The position numbers and the translations under genes were made by a program. A model generated the notes under the pieces. That model was not told the DNA's origin. It searched no databases and worked only from the letters and a program-made list of their open reading frames with translations. Below, piece after piece: positions 16,906-25,861 of a stretch of DNA of 64,000 nucleotides. The stretch covers positions 405,167 through 469,166 of the forward strand of contig NZ_VOXE01000004.1 in assembly GCF_008014695.1 (NCBI RefSeq), in the 5' to 3' direction. Position 1 is the stretch's first letter; the number at the start of each line of letters is the position of its first letter. Origin of the DNA: Chryseobacterium sp. (GTDB taxonomy: Bacteria; Bacteroidota; Bacteroidia; Flavobacteriales; Weeksellaceae).

Positions 16906-17550
16906 ATGTCTGAACATTTTGAAATTCTCGATATTTATAAAGCCGTGTTTTCCATTATCGTCGGGATTATTCTTGGCGCTGAGCGCGAAATGAAGGATAA
17001 ATCGGCCGGCTTAAAAACCATTACAGTAATCTGTCTCGGTTCCACGCTGTTTACAATTCTTTCCTATAAATTGGCCGGAGATGGCGACCCTACCCGGATT
17101 GCATCCTATATTGTAAGCGGGATCGGGTTTTTAGGCGCAGGCGTTATTTTTAAGGAAGGATTCAATGTTTACGGTCTCACTACTGCTGGAATTATCTGGA
17201 TAGCCGCCGCAATAGGAATGGCGATTGGCTTCGGCGAAATTTATATGGCTTTTACATTCCTGATCTCCGCGATGATCATTATTTATTCAGCGAAATTCCT
17301 GATTAAAAATTATCTCCCCCAAAACCATAATAAAATTCTTAAAATCCAGATCAGTTCAGCCGATTTTTACAAAAAAAGTGAAATTATCAATGAAATCAGA
17401 CGGCTGGTGCGCGGTCTGGAAGAGATTGCACTCGAAAAAGAAGGGAAAAGCATTCTGATGACCCTGGAACTCCACATCAATGAAAAGCAGCTGCATGAAT
17501 TCGAAAATTACCTGACTTCCAACGAAAATTTTGAATATTTCAGTTATTAA
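16906..17550 (+). CDS. MgtC/SapB family membrane protein
   Basis: A 214-residue protein. The N-terminal 125 residues have about four helices and the family motif GIILGAEREMKDKSAGLKT; the rest is a soluble ACT-like domain. MgtC proteins affect Mg2+ homeostasis and inhibit ATP synthase in some bacteria, but the role here is not shown. It ends at a strong bidirectional terminator shared with trigger factor. Confidence 0.9.
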   Translation: MSEHFEILDIYKAVFSIIVGIILGAEREMKDKSAGLKTITVICLGSTLFTILSYKLAGDGDPTRIASYIVSGIGFLGAGVIFKEGFNVYGLTTAGIIWIAAAIGMAIGFGEIYMAFTFLISAMIIIYSAKFLIKNYLPQNHNKILKIQISSADFYKKSEIINEIRRLVRGLEEIALEKEGKSILMTLELHINEKQLHEFENYLTSNENFEYFSY

Positions 17551-17570
17551 GCACTGATTAAGGGATAAAA

Positions 17571-17606
17571 AAAATCCGTCCTGAAATAAATTCGGGACGG
17601 ATTTTT
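17571..17606. terminator. Bidirectional terminator between mgtC and tig
   Basis: AAATCCGTCC/GGACGGATTT hairpin with an A-run before and T-run after, so it can work in both directions for the convergent genes. Confidence 0.88.
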
Positions 17607-17620
17607 ATTTGAAGTGAAAA

Positions 17621-18955
17621 TTACTTCTTTATTTCTTCCAAAAACTCATCGTGCGTGATTTTGGTTTCCTTTTTTGTAGATTTTTCAAGGATCACGTCTT
17701 TCAGTTTTGCCATTCCCACTTCCGAGGAAATCTGGCGAACCTGTTCCTGATCTTTCAGCATTTCAACCGCATATTTCTGAATTTCTTCATCAGAAAGGTG
17801 GTGAATTCCGTACATCGCCAACTGGTTTCTCACCATCAGTTCTGCCTGCCCCAAAACATCTGTATATTCCAGTTTGATTTCGTTGTCATTCATCAGTTTA
17901 CCTTCGATGATCTGGTATTTCAGCTGATTTCTTTCTGCTTCCAGAATTTCTTTTGCCTGATTTTCATCTTTAATGTTCTGGTTGCTGAACATTAACCATT
18001 TCACCAGGAACGTTTCCGGAAGTTTAACTTCTTCCTTTTCGTTTACCTGCTCCAGAACTTTGTTTACGAAATGAACATCAGCATTCTGCTGGAAGTACTC
18101 ATCCAACTCAGTTTTCACCTTTGCTTTCAGTTCTTCTTCAGATTTGATGTTTCCTTCGCCATAAACTTTGTCGAAAAGATCCTGATCCAGTTCAGCCAGT
18201 TTCAGACCGTAGAAATCTTTCACTTTTACTTCAATTTCTTTATGGTGAAGGTGCTCTGTTTCTTCTTTGCTGAAGCCCAGTTCTTTTGCCAGGTCTTCAT
18301 TTTTCTGTAGATCTTCTCGGGACACTTTAACTGATTCATCCATTTTTAAAGCTTCAACCAACTTGAAAGCTTCTTTCTTTTCAGCATCAATGGTTAAATT
18401 CTTTGGCGGATGGTTGTGTGCTCCGTCTGCATTTTCTTCAACAACCTGGTGAATTTCCAGAGCGATATAGGAATCTGCACCGATTTTATCCTGCGGAACC
18501 TGCTCTGCGAAACGTTTCTGCATGTTTTCAATGCTCAGCCCGATTTCCTTGTCAGAAGCTTCAATGATATAGTGCGGCGCTTCATATTTCGCCAGATCGA
18601 TTTTGAAATCCGGTTCGTATCCAACTTCAAAACCTACAGACAACTGCTCTGCATTATAATCGAAATCATCAACAGCCTGTGGAACCGGCTGGCCAACCAA
18701 TTTCAGTTTATTGTCGTTTACATAACTGTTCAGCGCCTCAGAAACCTGCTTGTTGATTTCTTCAAAAGCAATTCCCGCTTCATACTGTTTTTTCACCATG
18801 CTTAACGGCACTTTTCCTTTTCGGAATCCCGGAACCTGTGCATTTTTAGCATAATTAATCAGCTGTTTTTCAACTTTCTCTTTATAATCTGCTTTATCTA
18901 AGGTAACTGTAAGTAACGCGCTTACATCATCGTGGTTTGTCGCTGTAACGTTCAT
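17621..18955 (-). CDS. tig: Trigger factor (ribosome-associated chaperone)
   Basis: A 444-residue protein with the ribosome-binding N-domain; the loop signature appears as VPGFRKGKVPLSMVKKQYE (about 37-55). A PPIase-like middle region and a helical C-terminal chaperone domain follow. The middle domain is poorly recognisable as FKBP type, as is common in Bacteroidota trigger factors. It binds nascent chains at the ribosome exit. It is probably monocistronic, with a TAnnTTTG box 26 bases upstream and a strong terminator. Confidence 0.94.
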   Translation of the reverse strand: MNVTATNHDDVSALLTVTLDKADYKEKVEKQLINYAKNAQVPGFRKGKVPLSMVKKQYEAGIAFEEINKQVSEALNSYVNDNKLKLVGQPVPQAVDDFDYNAEQLSVGFEVGYEPDFKIDLAKYEAPHYIIEASDKEIGLSIENMQKRFAEQVPQDKIGADSYIALEIHQVVEENADGAHNHPPKNLTIDAEKKEAFKLVEALKMDESVKVSREDLQKNEDLAKELGFSKEETEHLHHKEIEVKVKDFYGLKLAELDQDLFDKVYGEGNIKSEEELKAKVKTELDEYFQQNADVHFVNKVLEQVNEKEEVKLPETFLVKWLMFSNQNIKDENQAKEILEAERNQLKYQIIEGKLMNDNEIKLEYTDVLGQAELMVRNQLAMYGIHHLSDEEIQKYAVEMLKDQEQVRQISSEVGMAKLKDVILEKSTKKETKITHDEFLEEIKK

Positions 18956-18980
18956 TGTTGTTTATTGAAATTTTAGGTTG

Positions 18981-18988
18981 CAAAAATA
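18981..18988 (-). promoter_or_regulatory. -7 box TATTTTTG upstream of tig
   Basis: Minus-strand TATTTTTG matches TAnnTTTG, 26 bases before the ATG. Confidence 0.5.
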
Positions 18989-19038
18989 TGAATTTTTTTA
19001 GAAGTTAAGGGGTAAAAACTGATAAAAAAAGTTAAAAA

Positions 19039-19590
19039 TCAGTTGTTTAATCGAAAAACGGCCATTGCATCGGTTTCTCCTCCCACAACCGTTCCAAAAG
19101 CAAATCCGTTCTGGTTTTCATTTACCGATGCGGCATCATGAATGATTTTAAACTCCAGAACAGGAGCCGCAGAATCCACTGTTTTTATCACTGTCCATTT
19201 GGTTTTGAAGCCCACTCTGTTTCCGTCGGCCCGGATGATATCGTCCATTCGTGTAAGGTTGATCTGTGCACCCTGAAAAGCGAATACAAAAAAATGTTCA
19301 TCGAGCGCACTGATGATTTCCTGAGTGACGTCTTCGTTTCCGTTCTTGAAAACCGTTTCTACGGTGTATGTTTTCCCGTCGGTAAGTTTGATTTCGGGAA
19401 CGGTCACCGAGTTCACGGTATAATTATACGTAGCGGTGATTCCGGTGGCATCGTCTTTTACTTTCAGAATGATGTTGGAAATATCTTCCTGAGAAAGCAC
19501 ATCCTCATTTTCATCGGCTCTGGAGCAGCTTACTGAAAGTACAGCAAAAAGGATGAGCAGGAAATACGGTATTCTTTTTATGGAATTCAT
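19039..19590 (-). CDS. Lipoprotein paired with TonB-dependent receptor
   Basis: A 183-residue lipoprotein: signal peptide with lipobox LSVSC and Cys22 as the lipidated residue, followed by SRADENEDVLSQEDI. The mature part is beta-rich, with no Cys motif or catalytic site that I recognise. Its ATG lies 11 bases after the stop of the TonB receptor gene, so it is almost surely in the same transcript, and a surface or periplasmic substrate-binding accessory is a reasonable inference. It resembles from memory the short proteins labelled type 1 periplasmic binding fold in Bacteroidota, but I cannot confirm that. Confidence 0.8.
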   Translation of the reverse strand: MNSIKRIPYFLLILFAVLSVSCSRADENEDVLSQEDISNIILKVKDDATGITATYNYTVNSVTVPEIKLTDGKTYTVETVFKNGNEDVTQEIISALDEHFFVFAFQGAQINLTRMDDIIRADGNRVGFKTKWTVIKTVDSAAPVLEFKIIHDAASVNENQNGFAFGTVVGGETDAMAVFRLNN

Positions 19591-19601
19591 GTCAATTTTA
19601 T

Positions 19602-21986
19602 TTAAAAGTTGTACTTAAGGTTAAGGATGAAATTTCTTCCTGTTTCATCTGAGAAAAACCGCAATCTGTTCAGGTAATCACGGTAATTTTTATCAAAAAG
19701 ATTCGTCACTTTCAGTCCGGCTGAAAAATGACGGCTAAAATCCAAACCTGTCTGCAGGCTCCACAATGAATAAGCGGGCGGCGGAGTTGACAGATCAAGG
19801 ACTTTCTCTACTTCCACGCCGTTTTCAAAAATTGTAATTACGGGGTTGTACACCGGAAATCTTTTTTGTTGCAGAAAAGTTTGATTTTCGGCTTTGATAT
19901 AGAAGTTTTTCCATTCTTTTTTTGAAAACTCAAGACTGTTGGAGAAGTTCGGCTGCATCATGAGAATCAGCGGCTGGTTATTGGTCAGATCCTGGCCGTT
20001 GACATATGAAAACCGACCATTATAAGTGAAATTTTCATTGATTTTTAAATTCGCGTCCAGGTCAAAGCCGTACATTCTTGCATTAATCTGCACATAACTC
20101 CAGACCGGGAAAACGCCACGGATCGTATTTTGAATTCCCGTCGGAATCTGATTGATGAAATTTTCCGTTAGAAACAGATATGGATTTGCCGAAATTTCCA
20201 AACCGTTCAGAACAGAAATTTTTGAAGCAATATTCAGGTTTAGTTGGTTACCGGTTTCGTTTTTCAGGCGCATATTTCCCAATTCCAGAACCGAAGCGGA
20301 ATGATGGAGCCCGTCGGCAAAAAGTTCAGCGATGTTGGGCGTGCGGCTGACTTTGGCGTAATTCAGTTTCAGGTTGAGTTTTTCGGAAGGGTGATATTCA
20401 ATTCCTGCACTTAAGGAAAAGTTTCGGAAATCCAATTCAGGTTTTGTAAAAACCCTGTTGCCCTCTGTTTTTTCATAAAATTCTTGGAAATCATTAGCAT
20501 AAAGATTGGTCCAGTCGCTCTCATCATACCATTTTTTTACGCTGTATTTTGTGATATCGTACCGCAGCGAACTTTCCACATTAATTTTCGGATTTATTCG
20601 GTATTTGAAGACAGAATAAACTCCGCCGGAATATTTGGTGTAGTTTGGAATGAGGCGCCTTGCCTGTGTTTCCGGCGTCGAATAATTATACTGATAAATA
20701 AAATCGATACCGGTTTCCAAATCCCAGTTCTGTCTTTCGATTAAATCACTGAAGGTAATCTGATTCGTAAACAGTTCCAGATCAAGCGACGGAATCTCCG
20801 ACAACTCTCCTCTTCTCAGGTCAAATTCTTTCCGGTGATTGTACTGGAAGCTGTAATCAAAAGAAGCTTTCCCGAATTTTTCAAACCTTTTATAAGCAGA
20901 AATTTTGGCAAGATGATGCTGAATTTCCTGTTTCGGATTATCAATTGAATAGGAAAAATCTCTTTGATATAAAGGAACATCGGACTGCAGAACATTGTAA
21001 AAATCTTCAAGATTGCCGATATGAGAACCCCGGAATATCCCGATTTCCTGGTTGGTAAGGCTGTAATCGAAAGAAATTCCCCTCAAAAAGCTATTGTTCT
21101 GGACTGCAAATCCGAAGGAACTGAAATTCATGCCGGTATTCATCAGTCCATAATCCGGAGTTTGAAGATCGCCAAGTTTCTTGTATGCGCCATTCGTTTT
21201 TAAAGCCCAGCCGCTTTCCCATGTCTTTACGACATTTAAGTCCACGCCGATGCCACGGCCGTTGGAAATTCCTGAAAGGTTTACAGCACCTTTCAGGGTA
21301 TCAATTTTCTTGAAAGTTTCGGGAATGAGCAACACGACTCCGCCAACGGCATCGCTGCCGTATTTGAGCGCAGAAGCTCCTTTAATGACATCAATATGTT
21401 CAAAATTCGCAACATCAATATTCGGCGCGTGTTCCACGCCCCATTCCTGTTCCGCCATTTTCACCCCGTTATTGAGGATGGAAATCCGGCTGCCATAAAG
21501 GCCGTGAATAATTGGTTTTGCAATGCTGTTGCCCGTTTTTAAGGCTCCGACTCCTGAAATTCCGGAAAGCAGATTTCCCAAATTTTCCGTTGAATTCCTA
21601 CTGATTTGAGTTCTATCAAGCGTTTTAATGACTAAAGCATCGCGGCTTTTATGATTGCCGTGAAGCGTTACGGTTTCGATTTCGGAAATGTGATGCTCAA
21701 GATTTAAAGTAAGTTCCAGATTCCGGTCAACAGTTATGGATTCAGAAAAAGTCTCGCAATCGGGATGGGATGCCGTAAGTTGATAAGTGCCTTTTTTAAC
21801 AGAACTGAAACTGAAGTTTCCGCTGTCATCTGAATTTGCAGTAAGATTTCCGATTGTGATTATGGCATTTTTTAAAGGAACTTTGTCGTGGAAGTCGATG
21901 ACTTTTCCCTGAATTTTAAAATTTTGCTGTGCGCTTATAACGATGAACCCTAAAAACAGGAACACCAGATTGATGATGAATTTCAT
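19602..21986 (-). CDS. TonB-dependent outer-membrane receptor (ZnuD/metal type candidate)
   Basis: A 794-residue receptor: signal peptide (about 1-19), a CarboxypepD_reg-like domain (about 23-105, beginning FKIQGKVIDFHDKVPLKNAI), a plug domain with SKPIIHGLYG-like wording IAKPIIHGLYGSRISILNNG (about 160-180) and VIKGASALKYGSDAVGGVV, and a beta-barrel ending in Phe. The plug sequence is closest in feel to zinc/haem receptors of the ZnuD kind, and the gene sits between a His/Cys-rich small protein and a lipoprotein. Metal or metal-chelate uptake is inference. No SusD gene is present, so glycan uptake is unlikely. Confidence 0.9.
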   Translation of the reverse strand: MKFIINLVFLFLGFIVISAQQNFKIQGKVIDFHDKVPLKNAIITIGNLTANSDDSGNFSFSSVKKGTYQLTASHPDCETFSESITVDRNLELTLNLEHHISEIETVTLHGNHKSRDALVIKTLDRTQISRNSTENLGNLLSGISGVGALKTGNSIAKPIIHGLYGSRISILNNGVKMAEQEWGVEHAPNIDVANFEHIDVIKGASALKYGSDAVGGVVLLIPETFKKIDTLKGAVNLSGISNGRGIGVDLNVVKTWESGWALKTNGAYKKLGDLQTPDYGLMNTGMNFSSFGFAVQNNSFLRGISFDYSLTNQEIGIFRGSHIGNLEDFYNVLQSDVPLYQRDFSYSIDNPKQEIQHHLAKISAYKRFEKFGKASFDYSFQYNHRKEFDLRRGELSEIPSLDLELFTNQITFSDLIERQNWDLETGIDFIYQYNYSTPETQARRLIPNYTKYSGGVYSVFKYRINPKINVESSLRYDITKYSVKKWYDESDWTNLYANDFQEFYEKTEGNRVFTKPELDFRNFSLSAGIEYHPSEKLNLKLNYAKVSRTPNIAELFADGLHHSASVLELGNMRLKNETGNQLNLNIASKISVLNGLEISANPYLFLTENFINQIPTGIQNTIRGVFPVWSYVQINARMYGFDLDANLKINENFTYNGRFSYVNGQDLTNNQPLILMMQPNFSNSLEFSKKEWKNFYIKAENQTFLQQKRFPVYNPVITIFENGVEVEKVLDLSTPPPAYSLWSLQTGLDFSRHFSAGLKVTNLFDKNYRDYLNRLRFFSDETGRNFILNLKYNF

Positions 21987-22073
21987 TTAAATAATTTTTG
22001 AATTGAATAAATACGAAAATGCAAAGGCTTTGTCAGAAAGCTTTGCGCATCATTTTTTCAAAAAAATGAGTGG

Positions 22074-22430
22074 TTAAATGAAATTGGAGGGCGGACCGCG
22101 GAGGTTGAAGTTAAAGATTTCCAGAACGGAAAATCTTTGTTGATAAGCGAATATTTCTTTCCTGAAATCTTCGGAAGTGTTAAGAGAAAGCTTAAATCCG
22201 TCCGGAATCAGGGTAAATCCGTCGTGCAGAAAGTGACAGGACAGGCAGTCGGAAAATTCCTGTCCCAAATGGTTTTCAGTATAGGTTTTTTCGGATTTTT
22301 TAAAATTAAAGTCCTTAAACACCAAACCGCTGCCATGGTTGTGGAAATTCTGCGAAAACAGCGCCACAAAAAGATACAGCACCACACAACATGATGAAAA
22401 TATATTTCTGTAAGACTGCTTTGACTTCAC
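22074..22430 (-). CDS. Small His/Cys exported protein upstream of TonB receptor
   Basis: A 118-residue protein with an N-terminal hydrophobic segment (CCVVLYLFVALFSQ, about 14-27) and clustered potential metal ligands: FHNHGS near 29-34 and DCLSCHFLHDG near 61-71. It ends NLRGPPSNFI; a terminal RGPP is a feature I recall from similar short proteins placed before metal-related TonB receptors. The only in-frame start is GTG 22430, and a perfect TAAATTTG box ends four bases before it, pointing to a leaderless mRNA. Function unknown; metal sensing or delivery is a guess from ligands and context. Confidence 0.7.
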   Translation of the reverse strand: MKSKQSYRNIFSSCCVVLYLFVALFSQNFHNHGSGLVFKDFNFKKSEKTYTENHLGQEFSDCLSCHFLHDGFTLIPDGFKLSLNTSEDFRKEIFAYQQRFSVLEIFNFNLRGPPSNFI

Positions 22431-22434
22431 GTTG

Positions 22435-22442
22435 CAAATTTA
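22435..22442 (-). promoter_or_regulatory. -7 box TAAATTTG directly before GTG start
   Basis: Minus-strand TAAATTTG with only CAAC between it and the GTG at 22430, so transcription should start at or within two bases of the start codon. Confidence 0.55.
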
Positions 22443-22446
22443 AATC

Positions 22447-24372
22447 TTAATTTTCAATTTGAGTGCCTAAATATTCCCATTCCTGCAAAGCGAGGTCAAG
22501 GTCGGTTTTTTTCTGCTGGTATTGCTCCAGTCTTTCTTCCGATGGGTTTTCGGTTGTGAAACCGGCTTCCAGTTCTTCAATTTTCAGCTCCAGTTCGGCA
22601 ATTTTTTCCTCTACTTTTTTAATCTTGTTCTGGATATTTTTCTGGTCCTTGCTGACGAATACAGGCTTCACTTCTACAGGTTTCTCCATCGTTTTTTCAA
22701 CTGCAACTTCGTTGCGCATTTCGCTGAGTTTCGATTTTTCTGCGGAAACTTCGCGGATGCTTTCTTTCTGACGGAATTCCAAATATTCATCGATATTTCC
22801 GAGGAATTCCTTCATCCTTCCGTCTCGGAATTCAAAAATCTTGTCGCATAAGCCCTGTAAAAACTCCCGGTCATGAGAAATCACAATCAGCGTTCCTTCA
22901 AATTTCTGAAGCGCCAGTTTGATAATTTCCTTCGACTGGATATCCAGGTGATTCGTAGGCTCATCCATGATCAAAGTATTGAACGGTCTCAGCAGCAGTT
23001 TACACAGAGCCAGCCTGTTCCGTTCACCACCGGAAAGCACTTTGGTTTTTTTATTCACATCTTCACCCTGAAAAAGGAAACTTCCAAGCAAATCGCGGAC
23101 TCTTGGCCTCGTATCTTCAGTCGCGGCGTCTTCCGCTTCTTCAAGCACCGTTTTATTCGGTGTTAAAACTTCCTCCTGATTCTGGGCAAAATAACCAATA
23201 TTGACGTTGTGTCCAAGATTCCATTCACCAGAATAATCGGTGATTTCTCCGGCTAAAATTTTCGCGAGAGTAGTTTTTCCCTGACCGTTCTGGCCGAGAA
23301 GCGCAATCCGGTCGCCGCGTTCTACAAAAAAGTCCACTTTATCGAACACATTTTTATTGCCGTAGGATTTTCCCAGTTTTTTGGCTTCAAAATTTACTTT
23401 TCCCGGAATTACGGACTGTACGAAACGGATGTTGAATTTGGAAACGTCCTCGTTGTCCACATCAATCCGCTCCACTTTATCGAGTTTTTTGATCAAAGAC
23501 TGCGCAAAAGAAGCTTTTGTGGCACTCGCCCGGAAACGGTTGATATTGTCTTCCATCTGCTTGATCTCCACATCCTGGTTTTTCTTGGCCTGAATGAGTT
23601 TTTCCTTTCTCTCCTTGCTGAGTTCGAGATATTTGGTATAGTCGGCTTTGTAATCGTCGACTTTTTTGTTGTTGATATCAAAAGTCCTGTTGCAGACGGA
23701 AGTCATGAACTGCTTGTCGTGACTCACGAGAACAATCGCTCCCGGATATTCTTTGAGAAAACTTTCGAGCCAGATGATGGACTCCATATCCAAGTGATTT
23801 GTAGGCTCATCGAGAAGCATCAGATCATTCTTCTGAAGCAGTAGTTTCGCCAGTTCAATCCGCATTCGCCATCCGCCTGAAAATTCGTCAGTAATTTTAT
23901 GAAAATCATCTGCCTTAAAACCCAGACCCAGTAATATTTTCTCGACGTCACCTTCCAGATTATAGGCATCGTAATGCATAAGAAGGTCATTCAGTTCGGT
24001 CATTTTGTTGATGAAACCTTCATAGGCTGCACTTTCATAATCGGTTCTGGTGGCGAGCTGATGGTTCACCTCATCCAGTTCATTTTTCATGGCATTGATC
24101 TGCTCAAAAGCCTGCATGGTTTCGTCCCAAACCGTTCGGCCTTTCACAAAATCAAGATCCTGCTTCAAAAAACCCACCGAAATATTGCCATCGGGAACCA
24201 CACTCCCTTCGTAGAAGTTGATTTCGCCGGTCAGCATTTTAAGAAGTGTTGATTTTCCCGCACCGTTTTTACCTACCAAACCGATTTTATCATCTTTTTT
24301 GATGGTAAAATTGACGTTATGAAAGAGATAGTTTCCTGAATGATGAAGACCTAGACCTTGAACTGACAACAT
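22447..24372 (-). CDS. ABC-F family ATPase
   Basis: A 641-residue soluble protein with two ABC domains. First: Walker A GLVGKNGAGKST, signature SGGWRMRIELAKLLL and LLDEPTNHLD. Second: ALLGQNGQGKTT, LSGGERNRLALCKLLL and IMDEPTNHLD. Between them is the charged ABC-F linker, and the C-terminal 110 residues form a Lys/Glu coiled coil. There are no membrane segments, so it is an ABC-F translation factor type acting on ribosomes, not a transporter. ATG 24372 (MLSVQGLGLHHSG) begins at the first ABC beta strand; an upstream extension is rejected because it would cover the TAnnTTTG box. Confidence 0.93.
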   Translation of the reverse strand: MLSVQGLGLHHSGNYLFHNVNFTIKKDDKIGLVGKNGAGKSTLLKMLTGEINFYEGSVVPDGNISVGFLKQDLDFVKGRTVWDETMQAFEQINAMKNELDEVNHQLATRTDYESAAYEGFINKMTELNDLLMHYDAYNLEGDVEKILLGLGFKADDFHKITDEFSGGWRMRIELAKLLLQKNDLMLLDEPTNHLDMESIIWLESFLKEYPGAIVLVSHDKQFMTSVCNRTFDINNKKVDDYKADYTKYLELSKERKEKLIQAKKNQDVEIKQMEDNINRFRASATKASFAQSLIKKLDKVERIDVDNEDVSKFNIRFVQSVIPGKVNFEAKKLGKSYGNKNVFDKVDFFVERGDRIALLGQNGQGKTTLAKILAGEITDYSGEWNLGHNVNIGYFAQNQEEVLTPNKTVLEEAEDAATEDTRPRVRDLLGSFLFQGEDVNKKTKVLSGGERNRLALCKLLLRPFNTLIMDEPTNHLDIQSKEIIKLALQKFEGTLIVISHDREFLQGLCDKIFEFRDGRMKEFLGNIDEYLEFRQKESIREVSAEKSKLSEMRNEVAVEKTMEKPVEVKPVFVSKDQKNIQNKIKKVEEKIAELELKIEELEAGFTTENPSEERLEQYQQKKTDLDLALQEWEYLGTQIEN

Positions 24373-24408
24373 ATAAATTGGGTAATAACAGTGAGTAATT
24401 TCGAGGTG

Positions 24409-24416
24409 CAAAAGTA
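24409..24416 (-). promoter_or_regulatory. -7 box TACTTTTG upstream of ABC-F gene
   Basis: Minus-strand TACTTTTG, 37 bases before ATG 24372. Confidence 0.45.
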
Positions 24417-24507
24417 CGGAAAAGAAATTTATGGCCTTACGTTTATTTTAACACCTGAAAAATGGCCTTAAAGATGAAGAAATCAGTTTTTATTGTTGAA
24501 AAATTCT

Positions 24508-25236
24508 CTACGAGTTCGTATTCATGGGCTTGTAATCCATTTGATTTTTGCCTTCCGTTATTTTCGAAGAATTTTCGAGGAAAAAATTTTTACCTTCCAA
24601 AAGTTCGGTAAGCAACATTCTCATCTGTTCGGCCGCCACTTCCGGGAGATGGGATTTTTTTGCAGCTTCAATCACCTGTCGCTTGCCATTCTGCTGGATT
24701 TTGGCCAGGTCATCTTTGCTGAAAAGATTGAAAAACTGTTCTTCAATATTGTAATATTTGTAATCGGTTTCAGTGGAAAGAATTTCAGGAGGCGGAAAAT
24801 TAAGGAGTTTCACGCGTCGGTTCTGCTCGTCGACTTCCCATTTGAATTTCTCGAAATCATAACCCACCAGGACTTTTGCCTGAACAATGACCAAAGCTTT
24901 CTTTTTGGAAGGAATAAAATTGAGCAGTTTGGTGGTTTCTTCGTAGTTGTAGATTTCGTTGAAGTGTCCTTCTGCCGAAACCACTTTAAACACTTTGCGC
25001 ATGCTTTCGGCAATCGTGTGCGAACTTTCTGTAATCACGGGCGGAGAAGAAGCCATCTTTCGCGATGCTAAAAAGGCAATTATTCCTCCTAAAATAAGGC
25101 CCAAAAGCAACATCAGAACAATCATCATGGAATTTGCCGATTCAGAGCTGGAAAGCTGATAAAGAAAAACACCTAAGAAAATGATCATCAGGATTCCGAC
25201 TGACCAAAGAATTATTTTGAATTTATTTGAGTTCAT
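24508..25236 (-). CDS. DUF4230 domain membrane protein
   Basis: A 242-residue protein with two N-terminal helices (KIILWSVGILMIIFLGVFLY and MMIVLMLLLGLILGGIIAFL) and a soluble DUF4230 domain from about 70 (VFKVVSAEGHFNEIYNY and the following ALVIVQAKVLVGYDFEKFKW). DUF4230 proteins are membrane-anchored with unknown function. It lies between the ABC-F and MmcB-like genes on the same strand; the gap to the latter is about 75 bases. Confidence 0.85.
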   Translation of the reverse strand: MNSNKFKIILWSVGILMIIFLGVFLYQLSSSESANSMMIVLMLLLGLILGGIIAFLASRKMASSPPVITESSHTIAESMRKVFKVVSAEGHFNEIYNYEETTKLLNFIPSKKKALVIVQAKVLVGYDFEKFKWEVDEQNRRVKLLNFPPPEILSTETDYKYYNIEEQFFNLFSKDDLAKIQQNGKRQVIEAAKKSHLPEVAAEQMRMLLTELLEGKNFFLENSSKITEGKNQMDYKPMNTNS

Positions 25237-25310
25237 GATGCGCTATTTGGGTAAATCTACATCAAAATCAGTGCTGCGATTTTTCAAAGTTCAGTCACGG
25301 GAAAAATTTA

Positions 25311-25850
25311 TCACTTTTTCTGAGGAATTGGAGGCGGCAGAATCAGTTCTTCGCGCTTCCCTTTAAGTTCCAGTTTTTTGAAATAGTAATTCCGCGCCAT
25401 CATTTTCAGCATCAAATCTTTGTCTACAAGGTTCCAGAATTTCTCTTCATGCACTTTTTTAGGTTTCCGGACTTCAAAAAAAGTGGTTTCCCAGGAATCG
25501 GGATTGTGATAAAACTCAATGATTCCGCAATGTTCGGGGATTTTATCGGCTTCAATCATTCCCATCGGCAAAAGAAAACTGAACTGATTGCAGATGTAGT
25601 CGCCACAGGAAATTTTATCGTGCTTCAGGAATTTTTCCTTCGTTTTGGCATTCTGGTAATTCTTCTTGAAATCATTTTTGAAATCACTTTTCGAAAACTT
25701 GATTTCGAATTCGTGACTGAAACCTTCGGAACTGATGACCAGAATATCGGCTTCCCAATCGGAATGGAAATGGTTGGTCAGCACCAGATCTTTCTCGAAA
25801 TCGTAAAACTGAGCAATGAAATTATAAGTAAGTTCTTCTACTTTTAGCAT
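25311..25850 (-). CDS. MmcB-like PD-(D/E)XK nuclease-fold protein
   Basis: A 179-residue protein without signal peptide. Residues about 33-55 read EADILVISSEGFSHEFEIKF, giving the spaced Asp and Glu-x-Lys of the PD-(D/E)XK nuclease core, followed by SKSDFKNDFKKNY and later FSFLLPMGMI. The order E-I-K, S-x-x-D-F, then a hydrophobic strand ending in Pro is close to MmcB-family DNA repair proteins (EIK, S-DF, F-F-VP). The C-terminus is Pro-rich (ILPPPIPQKK). The family call is by eye. It lies just after the LuxE-like gene on the same strand, 11 bases away. Confidence 0.6.
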   Translation of the reverse strand: MLKVEELTYNFIAQFYDFEKDLVLTNHFHSDWEADILVISSEGFSHEFEIKFSKSDFKNDFKKNYQNAKTKEKFLKHDKISCGDYICNQFSFLLPMGMIEADKIPEHCGIIEFYHNPDSWETTFFEVRKPKKVHEEKFWNLVDKDLMLKMMARNYYFKKLELKGKREELILPPPIPQKK

Positions 25851-25861
25851 TCGGTTAAAAA

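Noticed and set aside
24493..25071. Open frame antisense to the DUF4230 gene
   Set aside because: Phe/His-rich translation without motif; the opposite strand carries a membrane protein with proper family features.
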